A stretch of DNA of 36,340 nt from Muribaculaceae bacterium (GCA_017545095.1 JAFYCU010000252.1:1-36340); one strand, 5' to 3'; counted from the stretch's first letter, positions 7,692 through 16,185 are shown. The notes: generated from the sequence alone by a model not told the origin. Translations and numbers: made by a program.

Positions 7692-7797
7692 TTTTTTCAA
7701 AGTAAATGAGCTACAAGCCACGAAGTACAAGCCACGAAGCTACAATTGCGCCATGCGGTGTGACGTGCGTTAGCCATCTCGAATCTCGCATTTTGCA

Positions 7798-9489
7798 TCA
7801 CTCCTCTTCGTCCACTTGCTCATCGATGAGTTGGTAGGGATGCTGGATGGCCTGGTCGGCACACCAGGCGCCCAATGCCTGCGAGTCGGGGTCCATTCCC
7901 AGCCCGCCTTTCTGCTGGTCGATTTGCTCCAGCGTGGGGTTTTTCCCGGGACTGTTGACATAGGTGGGATTAGCAGCCGGAATGCGCCAGGTGCTGCTAA
8001 GCTGCACCTGCGCCCCGATGGGCGACTGGTCGAGTAAAGCCCCCGCCACGGCACAGGCGGCCACAAAGGGGCCTATGCCCTCTTGCAGGTGATGGCCTCC
8101 TTTTTTCCCTATTGTCCAGTCCCAGTAACCGTCGCACAAGCAGTTGCGCGAAAAATTCCTCAAACGGGTGTAACGCGCATTCTGCACAGCGGTGCCACTT
8201 GGCAGCAGCACGTCCACGCATCCGCTGGCCATCGCTTGAGCAGCCAGACGCTGGTTCACATCCCACATCTCGTCGCTGGTGTAGAGGTCGGGAAACTCGG
8301 GTGCATCGGCCACGTTGCTGTCGCTGTAGGCATGGCACATCACCCACCCTATGCGTTTGTTGAAGCCCACCGAGTCGCGCAACCACGCCGTGATGGCATG
8401 CAACGGCTCATCAACGGTGTTCCAGAACGGCGATTCGGCTGCTTGCTGAAGGGCAATCACATCCCAATCGTCGTCAACCACCTGCTCACGCAGAACGCAC
8501 GGCATGGGAGTGGTCCACCGCCCCGGGAACGGTCTCCAATCGTAGTAGCGGTTCACCTGCAAGGTGTCGATTCCACCCACCCAGTCGGCCAGCGTGCCGT
8601 TGGGCCGCATGAGGATGCGCAGATGGAGGTCCACATCGGGAGCGATGCTTTGCATCACATAGGGCACATAGCTCAGTTCATCGCAGGTGAACGAGTTGCC
8701 AATGGCCAGCACATTGAGCGTGCGTCGCTTGGGCAAGCGGCTCACATCGGTCCAGTGTTCAAGCAGGTAGGCGGTGTAGGGATTAAGTGCCGCCGAAGAA
8801 CGATCGCCAATGCGACCGTTCTCAAACCAATAGCCACTGCACACCATCACTGCCCCACCATCGGGCACCACAATAGAGTCATACACCTTGAGACTGTCGA
8901 CCTGACGCAGGGTGCAACCCGTGGCCAGCTCGTGGGCAGGATTCCACTCCTCCATGTAGGGCGAGGAATAAATCGTGAACGTGCGCATATTGACGTTGAT
9001 GCTGTTGTCGTGGTCGATGCTCAGGCGCAGGGTGTCGCCCGGCTGCACCGGCCACATCCACAGACGACTGTTGCTGTAGTCGGTGAGGTTGCCGGCAGTG
9101 GTAATCATCTTGCCTGAAATCACTTCGGGTTCCAATCGTTCCCAGCCCATCACCGGCCCCACCATCTCGTCCTTGCCCAAAATGATGTTGATAATCACGT
9201 TTACATCATCCACATCAATCACGCCATCGGCTCGCAAATCGGCCCGCATCAGGTGTTCTCCAACGACCTCGACACGGTGCAGCATGATATTGAACAAATG
9301 GTTCAGGTCGGCTGTATCCACAAGGCCATCACCATTCTGGTCGCCACGCACGACAACATCGCCACGGCAAGGAGCCGGTATGGCCTTGACTGGCATCCAC
9401 GCGATAGCCAGCAGAGACGCAAGACACAAGATGCGAGACACCAAACTCGAGACGCGAGATTTATCGCTTTGCAAATAGCTATAATTCAT
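7798..9489 (-). CDS. Secreted dockerin-DUF4886 (SGNH-like) protein 1
   Basis: 563 residues. The N-terminus is a signal peptide (hydrophobic stretch about 19-31, cleavage near AIPAP). A pair of dockerin-type calcium-binding repeats follows at about 49-106 (GDQNGDGLVDTADLNHLF and DLRADGVIDVDDVNVIINII). A beta-rich segment of unknown role spans about 115-250. The DUF4886/SGNH-like domain starts with LNVLAIGNSFTCDELSY; Ser266 is the likely nucleophile, and GGHHLQEGIGPF near the end offers the catalytic His. The activity is probably a carbohydrate esterase or related hydrolase, but this is inferred. The ATG at 9487-9489 was chosen over a TTG three codons upstream. Six 7-nt repeats (9421-9462) form codons of the signal-peptide region. 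A close paralogue follows upstream at 9812-11524. Confidence 0.82.
   Translation of the reverse strand: MNYSYLQSDKSRVSSLVSRILCLASLLAIAWMPVKAIPAPCRGDVVVRGDQNGDGLVDTADLNHLFNIMLHRVEVVGEHLMRADLRADGVIDVDDVNVIINIILGKDEMVGPVMGWERLEPEVISGKMITTAGNLTDYSNSRLWMWPVQPGDTLRLSIDHDNSINVNMRTFTIYSSPYMEEWNPAHELATGCTLRQVDSLKVYDSIVVPDGGAVMVCSGYWFENGRIGDRSSAALNPYTAYLLEHWTDVSRLPKRRTLNVLAIGNSFTCDELSYVPYVMQSIAPDVDLHLRILMRPNGTLADWVGGIDTLQVNRYYDWRPFPGRWTTPMPCVLREQVVDDDWDVIALQQAAESPFWNTVDEPLHAITAWLRDSVGFNKRIGWVMCHAYSDSNVADAPEFPDLYTSDEMWDVNQRLAAQAMASGCVDVLLPSGTAVQNARYTRLRNFSRNCLCDGYWDWTIGKKGGHHLQEGIGPFVAACAVAGALLDQSPIGAQVQLSSTWRIPAANPTYVNSPGKNPTLEQIDQQKGGLGMDPDSQALGAWCADQAIQHPYQLIDEQVDEEE
9421..9462. repeat. Six heptanucleotide units inside a signal-peptide coding region
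   Basis: Six consecutive 7-nt words: AAGACAC, AAGATGC, GAGACAC, CAAACTC, GAGACGC, GAGATTT. On the minus strand they encode about residues 10-23 of the DUF4886 protein 1 precursor. Similar words (CTCGCATTTTGCATC, CTCGCATCTTGCATC) lie just downstream of both DUF4886 genes (7785-7800, 9795-9810). Confidence 0.75.
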
Positions 9490-9534
9490 GACAATCAAAA
9501 TGAGTGATGTGTAAAAAACAAGTTAGTATAAAAA

Positions 9535-9581
9535 GACATAAGAACATAAGCCCTTGAGTGCGGTTGACATAAGAACATAAG
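9535..9581. repeat. 47-bp dispersed repeat, copy 2
   Basis: Same length and frame of words as 3703-3749: GACATAAG start, GTGCGGTTGACATAAG middle, AACATAAG end. It lies about 46 bases upstream of the DUF4886 protein 1 start, as copy 1 lies upstream of porV, so both sit in the leader region of minus-strand genes for exported proteins. Confidence 0.75.
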
Positions 9582-9720
9582 TTTTTTCTGCTACAAGCTA
9601 CGAGCTACAAGTGGCGCAATGCGGCGAAACTGTTTAGAGTTTAGAGTTCGTTGTTCAGTTCATAGTTATCGCGATGCGGTGCGGACGCGGCAGGCTACGT
9701 CCTTTCTCGGACCCCACATG

Positions 9721-9756
9721 CTTCGGCCTTCAGCCGCACCAAGGTGCGGCTCTACT
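9721..9756. repeat. GCGGCTCTACT-family hairpin, downstream of DUF4886 protein 2
   Basis: CTTCGGCCTTCAGCCGCACC is followed by AAGGTGCGGCTCTACT. AGCCGCACC and GGTGCGGCT form a 9-bp stem. It lies 56 bases past the stop of the DUF4886 protein 2 gene. A near-identical copy lies past the transglutaminase gene (24183-24218). Confidence 0.75.
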
Positions 9757-9811
9757 TTCTGCGTCTTGGTAGGCTCCTCCTTTTGGGGAGACCATGAGCT
9801 CGCATCTTGCA

Positions 9812-11524
9812 TCACTCCTCTTCGTCCTCTTGCGGCTCTATCAGCTGGAATGGTTGCTGGAGAGCCTGGTCGGCGCACCAGGCGCCCAGGGCCTGCGACT
9901 CGGGATCCATGCCCAATCCGCCATAGTTCTGATCGATAATGGCCAGTGTGGGATTGGTGGCGGGGTTGGCAAAGATGGGATTGGCATCGGGTATGCGCCA
10001 AGCCGAGGTGAGGCTGACCTGTGCCCCAATGGGCGATTGCTGCAATAATGCCCCTGCTCCGGCACAAGCTGCCACAAAGGGGCCTACCCCCTCTTGCAAG
10101 TGGTTGCCCCCTCGTTGGCCGTTGTCCCAACGCCCCTCGCACAGGTGGTTGAGCGAGAAATTGTCGAGTCGCGTGTGGCGTGCGTTCTGCACAGCTGTTC
10201 CGCAAGGCAGCAGCACATCCACCAGTTCCGATTCCATCACCGCTTGCGCCAGTTGCTGATTGAGCTGCCACATCTCGTCGCTGGTGTTAATGTCGGGGAA
10301 ATCCGGGCTGAGCAAAACACTGCTGTCGCTGTAGGCATGGGTGAGCAGCCAGCCTATCTTGCCTTCATATTGCATGGAGTCGCGCAGCCAAATCACCATG
10401 TCGCGCAGGGGTTGTTCCACATCGTCCCAATAGGGCATTGTGCTCACCTGCTGCATGGTCACAACATTCCATTGATTGTTGGCGATTTGTTCGCGCAGCG
10501 AGCTCTCGACGGGTGTCGACCACCTGCCAGGGAACGATTGCCAGTCATAGGCACGGTTTTTCCTTCCCCCAAGCGATGTGGAATCAACATTTTCGACCCA
10601 ATCGGCGAGCGAACCGCTGTTTCTGACAAGCAAGCGGAAGTGGAGATCCACATCGGGAGCGATGCTCTGAATCACATATGGCATATAGCTCAGTTCATCG
10701 GTCGTGAACGAATTGCCCACTGCGAGCACACGCAGCTGTGGGCGCGGGGCGATGCCCGTGGTGTCGGCCCATCGTTCGAGCTGATAGGCCGTAAAAGGAT
10801 TGGTGCATGCCGTATTGCCATCGCCAATGCGACCATTCTCGAAATAGAAACCGCTGCACACCATCACCGAAGCCTCATCGGGCACCACCACGCACATAGT
10901 GTCGCGACCGTTTATGGAGCGTATGTTGGGGCCAAAGGCCAGCGTGTTGGCTGCCGTCCAGGTGGTGGAGTCGTCCTCGGCATAGAACGTATAGGCGCAC
11001 ATCGACACATTGATGCTGTTGTCGTGATCCACGGTGAGCCGCAGACTATCGCCCGGCTGCACTTTCCACACCAGCATGCGACCATTGCCAAAGTCGAAAC
11101 GATTACGGTCGATAGCAATAATCATCTTGCCGATGATGCGGTCAGGAGCATATTTCACCCATCCCATCGTGTTTGGTACGGTGTCGACGGGAATAGTGTC
11201 GACAGGAGTCACAGGCGGCTCAAGCAGCCAGATAATTATGCGGTTCATGTCGCTGATATCAATCACCCCATCATCGGTAAGGTCGGCCTTGGCAAGTGTC
11301 AACGAGTCGGGCGAAACATCTTCGAGTATCAAGTTGGTGAAGAGATTCACATCCGACACGTCCAAGATGCTGTCGCCATTTAAATCGCCCTTGACGATTT
11401 TGCCAGAATCGCCACCTGGAGGCGAAAAAAACGCCCCATCTTGTGAGGCGGCGGAGGCTTGGGCCGCAACGAAGACAAGCAACATAATCGCCACAAAACA
11501 AGTGCGTAAAGAACAATGTATCAT
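9812..11524 (-). CDS. Secreted dockerin-DUF4886 (SGNH-like) protein 2
   Basis: 570 residues, paralogous to the next gene downstream over its whole length. The signal peptide is MIHCSLRTCFVAIMLLVFV followed by AAQASA. Dockerin-type repeats follow the leader (GDLNGDSILDVSDVNLFTN and DLTDDGVIDISDMNRIII). Then comes the shared beta-rich segment (SGFYFENGRIGDGN matches SGYWFENGRIGDRS) and the DUF4886 domain with VLAVGNSFTTDELSYMPYV. The catalytic-His block is GGNHLQEGVGPF, against GGHHLQEGIGPF in the paralogue. Both proteins end in an acidic tail (DEEE). The ATG at 11522-11524 is taken as start. Its promoter lies 20 bases upstream. Likely an extracellular or surface hydrolase of unknown substrate. 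Confidence 0.82.
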   Translation of the reverse strand: MIHCSLRTCFVAIMLLVFVAAQASAASQDGAFFSPPGGDSGKIVKGDLNGDSILDVSDVNLFTNLILEDVSPDSLTLAKADLTDDGVIDISDMNRIIIWLLEPPVTPVDTIPVDTVPNTMGWVKYAPDRIIGKMIIAIDRNRFDFGNGRMLVWKVQPGDSLRLTVDHDNSINVSMCAYTFYAEDDSTTWTAANTLAFGPNIRSINGRDTMCVVVPDEASVMVCSGFYFENGRIGDGNTACTNPFTAYQLERWADTTGIAPRPQLRVLAVGNSFTTDELSYMPYVIQSIAPDVDLHFRLLVRNSGSLADWVENVDSTSLGGRKNRAYDWQSFPGRWSTPVESSLREQIANNQWNVVTMQQVSTMPYWDDVEQPLRDMVIWLRDSMQYEGKIGWLLTHAYSDSSVLLSPDFPDINTSDEMWQLNQQLAQAVMESELVDVLLPCGTAVQNARHTRLDNFSLNHLCEGRWDNGQRGGNHLQEGVGPFVAACAGAGALLQQSPIGAQVSLTSAWRIPDANPIFANPATNPTLAIIDQNYGGLGMDPESQALGAWCADQALQQPFQLIEPQEDEEE

Positions 11525-11543
11525 AGTCACTGCTATTTTTTTG

Positions 11544-11575
11544 CAAAATTAGTAAAATTCGCCCATTGCGACAAA
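11544..11575 (-). promoter_or_regulatory. Promoter of DUF4886 protein 2
   Basis: Minus-strand TAATTTTG (11544-11551) matches TAnnTTTG, with TTTG (11572-11575) exactly 20 bases upstream. The leader is very short, about 12-15 bases before the ATG. Confidence 0.8.
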
Positions 11576-11611
11576 TGTTCTCACAACAAAAAAGAACAAC
11601 TGTGATTCGAA

Positions 11612-11643
11612 CTTGGTGAGCTGAGGAAAAAAAGCTAATTTTG
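11612..11643 (+). promoter_or_regulatory. Promoter of the metallo-beta-lactamase-fold gene
   Basis: TAATTTTG (11636-11643) with CTTG (11612-11615) 20 bases upstream, and 22 bases before the ATG. It diverges from the minus-strand promoter at 11544-11575. Confidence 0.7.
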
Positions 11644-11665
11644 CAGTGCCAAAAACGACAACATC

Positions 11666-12385
11666 ATGCGCATCACTTGTATCGGTCATAGCGGCTTTGC
11701 CATCGAGAGTGCGTCCGGCGACGCGACACTCGTGTTTGACTACTACATCGACCGCCAGCAAGCCCTGAGGCCCATTCTGGAGCGGTCTCGAGGAGTGTAT
11801 GTGTTTGTGTCGCACAGCCATCGCGACCACCTGTGCCACGACATCTTCGGTTGGCGCGACCACTACCCCATCGTGCGCTATGTGATGGCCAATGAATGCC
11901 GCCGCAAACTGGCGCGGAGCATGGACTTAGCCCAATGGCCGATGACCTTTCTGCACCACGATGAAGACTGGCACGATGACCTCGTGCATGTGCATGCGTT
12001 CAATTCCACCGATGTGGGCGTGAGTTTTCTGGTTGATTTCGACGGCCTTCGCCTGTTTCATGCTGGCGACTACACCTGCTGGCAGTTTGAGGGTGCGCCA
12101 CAAGCCGAGTTGCGCAAGGCGCAAGGCGATTTTCACGCCATCTTGCGCACCATCGCGGCCTATGCCCCTCACATGGATGTGGCGATGATGCCGGTAGTGC
12201 CCAATTTGGGAGGCGACTACTGTTATGGATCTCGCGAGCTGCTGCGTGCGGTGTCGTGCGACCTGTTCATCCCCATGCACACCTGGGGGCGCGACCGCGA
12301 AGCCACGCAGTTCCACCTCTACCGCAACCCCCTCCACGGCGAATGCTGCCACCTGCCCGAAGGCACGAGCTTGGAATGGGGATAG
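11666..12385 (+). CDS. Metallo-beta-lactamase-fold hydrolase
   Basis: 239 residues, cytoplasmic (no signal peptide). The zinc-binding signature is HSHRDH (His50, His52, Asp54, His55). A later metal ligand pair is likely in LFHAGDYTCW, with a terminal His in FIPMHTWG. The small size and layout fit the UlaG/YcbL-type superfamily members of unknown substrate rather than true beta-lactamases. It has its own promoter and is convergent with the next gene, whose stop lies 16 bases away. A monocistronic housekeeping-type hydrolase is the most that can be said. Confidence 0.85.
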   Translation: MRITCIGHSGFAIESASGDATLVFDYYIDRQQALRPILERSRGVYVFVSHSHRDHLCHDIFGWRDHYPIVRYVMANECRRKLARSMDLAQWPMTFLHHDEDWHDDLVHVHAFNSTDVGVSFLVDFDGLRLFHAGDYTCWQFEGAPQAELRKAQGDFHAILRTIAAYAPHMDVAMMPVVPNLGGDYCYGSRELLRAVSCDLFIPMHTWGRDREATQFHLYRNPLHGECCHLPEGTSLEWG

Positions 12386-12401
12386 ACCTACGCCGCTTTA
12401 C

Positions 12402-12653
12402 TCAATCATTATCTTCGAGCAGGGCGAGAGCCATGTCGAGGATTTTGGTGTCGTCGAGGGTGACGTAGCCCCCGTCGGGGCCAGGTTCGATGTGTATGCC
12501 CATGGTGGTACCATGGTCGTAGTCGGTGCCGCCGAAATAGTTGCGCACGGCTTGCACTGGCAGGTTCAAGCGGTCGGCTATTTGGTGAATGGAGCCTTCG
12601 GGAAGCTGGTTCTTGATGCTGCGAAGACGGTTGAAGGTGATAATGCGGGACAT
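12402..12653 (-). CDS. Small conserved DNA-binding-type protein
   Basis: 83 residues. The N-terminal half (ITFNRLRSIKNQLPEGSIHQIADRLNLPVQAVRNYFGG) reads as a helix-turn-helix, with IHQIADRLNLPVQAVRNYF as the likely recognition unit. The C-terminal half has GIHIEPGPDGGYVTLDD and an acidic end. I recognise this as a small conserved Bacteroidales protein usually called a DNA-binding protein; its target is unknown. It stands alone, and a TAAGTAAT-type repeat array (12664-12700) fills the space upstream. Confidence 0.75.
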   Translation of the reverse strand: MSRIITFNRLRSIKNQLPEGSIHQIADRLNLPVQAVRNYFGGTDYDHGTTMGIHIEPGPDGGYVTLDDTKILDMALALLEDND

Positions 12654-12715
12654 GAGAGAATAAAGGGGATAAGTAATTAAGTAATAAGGGATAAGGGAGG
12701 GGGAGTTTTACAAAC

Positions 12716-13399
12716 TTATGCGTAATATAAGGAGACAGCGGCTATGATGATTATGGTGACGGCTACCGCGCTGGCGATTTGGAGGCCATTGCTTGGGGTG
12801 AATGCGGGTGCCGACACCTGTTGCGGCCATCGTTGCTGCGCTTTGTTCCAAAGCCAATGGATGAAAGCCGCAGCGAGCAGTCCCACCACCATGCCTCCAA
12901 GGATGTCGCCAGGATAGTGCACGCCCAGATAGATGCGGCTGTAGCATTGCAGCGCGGCCCACACCATCATGGCCCACAGCGCGGCCCTGCTGCGCATCAT
13001 CAATCCGATGATGAGCGCCACACCAAAGGCATTGGCGGCATGGCTCGACACAAAGCCGTAGGCTCCGCCAGTGTAACCGTTTACAATGTGCACCAGTCCA
13101 CCGAGTGCCGGCTCATGCGTGGGTCGCGGACGCTCCACCAAGTGCTTGATCAAGCCCGACGACACTTGGTCGGCCAGAAGCACGGTGAGTGCTACGGCAA
13201 GAATAGCCAGCGCGGCACTGCGCCATCCTTTGTCGCGCAAAACCGACAGGAAAACGAGCAGGATAAGCAGCCACGACAAGCGTGAGCTTACGAGCCACAT
13301 CACCATATCGAAATAGGCATTGTGGAAGCCGTTGAGCGTGAGCAACAGCTGCTGGTCGAGGGAATCGAGGTAGGTGAGCAAGGGAGAGGGATTAAGCAA
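12716..13399 (-). CDS. PAP2-family membrane phosphatase
   Basis: 227 residues, about six membrane helices. The three PAP2 motifs are complete: KHLVERPRP (Lys85 to Pro93), SSHA (His120; the usual PSGH first residues are changed) and SRIYLGVHYPGD (Arg155, His161). Members dephosphorylate undecaprenyl diphosphate or other lipid phosphates at the membrane. No ATG precedes the conserved N-terminus (LDSLDQQLLLTLNGFHN). The start is probably TTG at 13397-13399, or a second TTG six codons further on. Upstream lie a TAAGTAAT-type array and a CAGCCGCAGCATAC repeat, then batE, so cotranscription with the Bat operon is possible but not shown. Confidence 0.88.
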   Translation of the reverse strand: MLNPSPLLTYLDSLDQQLLLTLNGFHNAYFDMVMWLVSSRLSWLLILLVFLSVLRDKGWRSAALAILAVALTVLLADQVSSGLIKHLVERPRPTHEPALGGLVHIVNGYTGGAYGFVSSHAANAFGVALIIGLMMRSRAALWAMMVWAALQCYSRIYLGVHYPGDILGGMVVGLLAAAFIHWLWNKAQQRWPQQVSAPAFTPSNGLQIASAVAVTIIIIAAVSLYYA

Positions 13400-13499
13400 T
13401 AAGTAATAAGGGATGAGTTATGAGCGGGGAGCCATTAGGTGGCTGCGGCAGCGGCAGCCGCAGCATACGCAACCAACGGCGACTGATGAGGCTTGAATC

Positions 13500-14342
13500 T
13501 CAAATCTCTTCCACGTCTTGGGTGTTGATCCATGCTTGGTGTCCATCGGCGGTGGTGGCTTGCCGCCACAAGTTTTGACCCACGCGCACCGAATCGCCAA
13601 GCTGCACTTTACGTCCCTGAGTGAGTTCGAAGGCCACCTCGGCCTTGTTGGCTGGTGTGCGCGGCGATGTTCCAAGAACAGCCTTATCGGCCATGACGAT
13701 AGCCGTGTTGTGGTTCACTGCCCGGCGGTGAGTGACAAATGCACCCACATTGGCCAGCACTGTGAACACCAGCAGCACGATGGCACCAAAGAACCCAATC
13801 TTACGCAACATCACACGATTGGCAAACACATAGAGAGCCACTGCCAACAGACAGAGAATAAAGGTGGAGATGGCCAGCAACGCCCATGTGTTGGACGTGA
13901 AGGCACTCACAGCTCTATCGGCCCAAATGCTGATGATCGACGTGCCCAGCTCATCGGGCAGACCTGTCTTTTGCCGCACAAAATCGAGGTTGTAACGGGC
14001 ATCGCCATTGCCCGGCTCAAGGAGTAGCGCACGCTCGTAGTAGAGGATGGCGCGTGCGGGGTCCTTGAGGCGGTAATAGGTGTCGCCAATGTTGACGCAC
14101 AGTGCTGCCGAGGAGCCTTCCTGGCGTTCGGCTTGCTGGTATAGCGACAATGCCTGGGTGTAGAGTTCCTGACTGTAGGCTTGCGCAGCGCGGTCGGTGA
14201 GCGGACTGGCCTCAACCATCAAGCAGGCAATCACGCAGGCGCACAGGCAAGCCAACACGCGCCTCACACGCAGCATAGCAGAGGCTTCGCCATTAGAAAG
14301 AGCTTGGCTCTTGGGTCTTGATTCTTGCATCTTAACAATCAT
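13500..14342 (-). CDS. batE: BatE: TPR and SH3-like protein of the aerotolerance operon
   Basis: 280 residues. A signal peptide or anchor (LACLCACVIACLMVEA) is followed by two TPR-like units (about 52-120, ALSLYQQAER and ARAILYYERALLLEPGNGDARYNL). Two membrane helices (about 150-205) and a C-terminal SH3-like segment (KVQLGDSVRVGQNLWRQATTADGHQAWI) come next. This is the standard BatE layout. The ATG at 14340-14342 overlaps the batD stop as ATGA, suggesting translational coupling. Between this ATG and the hydrophobic core lie about 26 residues, partly encoded by five 7-nt repeats (14301-14335). The ATG at 14274-14276 would give a conventional signal peptide and is the alternative start. Confidence 0.85.
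   Translation of the reverse strand: MIVKMQESRPKSQALSNGEASAMLRVRRVLACLCACVIACLMVEASPLTDRAAQAYSQELYTQALSLYQQAERQEGSSAALCVNIGDTYYRLKDPARAILYYERALLLEPGNGDARYNLDFVRQKTGLPDELGTSIISIWADRAVSAFTSNTWALLAISTFILCLLAVALYVFANRVMLRKIGFFGAIVLLVFTVLANVGAFVTHRRAVNHNTAIVMADKAVLGTSPRTPANKAEVAFELTQGRKVQLGDSVRVGQNLWRQATTADGHQAWINTQDVEEI
14301..14335. repeat. Five heptanucleotide units in the batE leader codons
   Basis: AGCTTGG, CTCTTGG, GTCTTGA, TTCTTGC, ATCTTAA follow each other directly. They lie between the coupled ATGA start of batE and its signal-peptide core, and encode about residues 3-14. Confidence 0.75.
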
Positions 14343-16168
14343 TTTCGTTTCACACTTTCGAGAGCATCAATCACCGCAGCGGCTTCGTCCCACACCTGGG
14401 GCAGGTCCTGCTCGGCCAGTTCGGGAGCATACTGCGCAAATTCGCACTTGTCGAGCAATGCCATCGTGCGGTCGCGTAGCGGCTCATCGATGCCATAAGC
14501 TTCAAGTTCGGCCTGAATGTTGTCTTTGCTCAGTTCCGAGACGGGAATGGTGAGTTTGTCGCTCAAGTAGCCCCAGAGCGAGCTGAGCGTCTCGGCATAG
14601 AAGCCGTCGCGGTTGTTCTGCTCCATAAACCGTCGTGCCTGCTTGAGCCTTCGCTGTGCCACCTTGCTGGCGCGCTTGTTGCGCATGCGGCTCACATCGG
14701 CACGTTCGCGCAGCTGCTTGCGATAGTAGAGCAACACACCGGCTAAGAGCAGCAGCGGCACGATGTACCAGAGCCAGTAGATCCAGCCATCCACCACATA
14801 GCCACGCTGCTTGGTAAGCCCCAAGTCGCCCGTGACGATGGGTCGGATGTCCATGTTCTGGATGCGGTAGTGGTTAGAGGGTGCACCCTCGCCTTTGGCC
14901 ACCACAATGGTGCGGCCAGGTATCGTCAAGGTTTCATATCGCTCGGTCTCGGGGTCGAAATAGGAGAACTCATCGCCCGGAATCTCGAATTTTCCCGCAA
15001 ACTGCGGAATGAACGGATAGTCGATGGTCATCGTGCCCGTCATATCGGTGCCTGTGGTCTTGGCATCGGCAGTGGTTTTGGGGTCGTAGACATCCATCTC
15101 CTTGGGCAGTTTCAGCTCTGGTGCCTTGACATACTTGATGTTGCCCGTGCCGCTGATGATGTAGCTATAGGTGGCGGCGGCATAGGTCTTGAGCTGTGCG
15201 GGTTTCAGAGCCGTGTTGATGCTGAACTTGCCCACAGCCCCCGTAAAGGAAGCCGGCCGGGGCTCGGGAAGCGGCAGGATGTTGACAGTGGCGGTGTTGG
15301 ACTGCACCTTAAGGCTCTTTTCCACCGGCTGTTGAAGCGTGCCGAAGATGGTGCGATATTGCTCGTATTGCACCACGTTCACATCATAGTTGCCCGACGT
15401 GATGGTGAGCTTCCCCGACTGCTGGGGATAAAGCAGGCACTTCTTGAGGATAGCCACCATATATTGCTGTCCGTTGACGGTTTCCACATTGTTCAGACTG
15501 GGCTGCATGGGAATTTCCTCGATCAGGAATCCGTCGAACGAGGGCTGCTGGGTGGGCATGAACTGTGACACCTGATACTTGGTGTAGAGTTTGATGGTGC
15601 ACACTACAGCCTGCTGCTCAAACACGCGAGGCTTTGACATCTCGATGCGCACAAAGATGTCGCCCGATGTAACGGCCTTGTCGGCACTTTGCGTGCTGGG
15701 GTCGTTGTATTGTACTCCGCCGCGCTGATGCGGCTGGTAGTCGTCCTCGTCGCGCTGCGAGCCTGCCGCACCCGAAGCCACCACTTCGATGGTAACGGTA
15801 TTGGTGTGGAGTGTGCGTCCGTCGACCACGATGCTGGCGGCCCCGATGTGCAGCCTACCCGACTGATTGGCCTTGTAGAGCATCGTGTATTCCTCCGACG
15901 ACGAGCTGCTCGACTTGCCGTTCACCCACGATGAGCTGTAGGACGTGGACTTGCCCGGACCATAAATTTTGGTGGCTCCGGCCACCTCGGGAGGCTGGAA
16001 GTTGGTTCCCTCGGCATTGCGCAGCACAAAAGTGACGCTGAACTTGTTGCCTGCCACCACTTGACGTGGAGCCTGCACAGTGAACGACACCGCTGCCTGC
16101 GCCGCCAAGGCCGTCATAGCCAGCACACAGGCCAGCAGCAATTGGGTTATGATGGGTTTCTTGTTCAC
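14339..16168 (-). CDS. batD: BatD: periplasmic protein of the aerotolerance operon
   Basis: 609 residues with a GTG start and a signal peptide (MNKKPIITQLLLACVLAMT). Beta-sandwich domains fill most of the periplasmic part, typical of BatD (VQAPRQVVAGNKFSVTFVLRN, FQPPEV, GTGNIKYVKAPEL, FIPQFAGKFEIP). One membrane helix (about 465-483) precedes a basic helical cytoplasmic domain (RNKRASKVAQRRLKQARRF). In Bacteroidetes BatD belongs with the VWA proteins BatA/BatB in an oxidative-stress or envelope-maintenance complex; its biochemical role is unproven. It overlaps batE by 4 bases and is 65 bases from batC. Confidence 0.9.
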   Translation of the reverse strand: MNKKPIITQLLLACVLAMTALAAQAAVSFTVQAPRQVVAGNKFSVTFVLRNAEGTNFQPPEVAGATKIYGPGKSTSYSSSWVNGKSSSSSSEEYTMLYKANQSGRLHIGAASIVVDGRTLHTNTVTIEVVASGAAGSQRDEDDYQPHQRGGVQYNDPSTQSADKAVTSGDIFVRIEMSKPRVFEQQAVVCTIKLYTKYQVSQFMPTQQPSFDGFLIEEIPMQPSLNNVETVNGQQYMVAILKKCLLYPQQSGKLTITSGNYDVNVVQYEQYRTIFGTLQQPVEKSLKVQSNTATVNILPLPEPRPASFTGAVGKFSINTALKPAQLKTYAAATYSYIISGTGNIKYVKAPELKLPKEMDVYDPKTTADAKTTGTDMTGTMTIDYPFIPQFAGKFEIPGDEFSYFDPETERYETLTIPGRTIVVAKGEGAPSNHYRIQNMDIRPIVTGDLGLTKQRGYVVDGWIYWLWYIVPLLLLAGVLLYYRKQLRERADVSRMRNKRASKVAQRRLKQARRFMEQNNRDGFYAETLSSLWGYLSDKLTIPVSELSKDNIQAELEAYGIDEPLRDRTMALLDKCEFAQYAPELAEQDLPQVWDEAAAVIDALESVKRK

Positions 16169-16185
16169 AGTTTATTGGGTTATTT

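Larger units (their letters stand above)
9490..9811. other. Intergenic repeat mosaic between the two DUF4886 genes
   Basis: No gene is seen. In order it holds the 47-bp repeat copy 2 (9535-9581), a GCTACAA/GCTACGA heptamer array (9591-9612) and a GTTTAGA heptamer pair (9632-9650). TTCATAGTTATCGCGATGCGG follows (9658-; a relative is at 18208), then the GCGGCTCTACT hairpin (9721-9756) and a short GGCTCCTCC/GGGGAG segment. Each unit has relatives elsewhere in the window. Confidence 0.75.

Noticed and set aside
10094..11383. Long open frame (429 codons) on plus, opposite DUF4886 protein 2
   Set aside because: Antisense shadow of a well-supported secreted protein; its composition (His/Gly/Val/Ala-rich) matches no family and it has no promoter.
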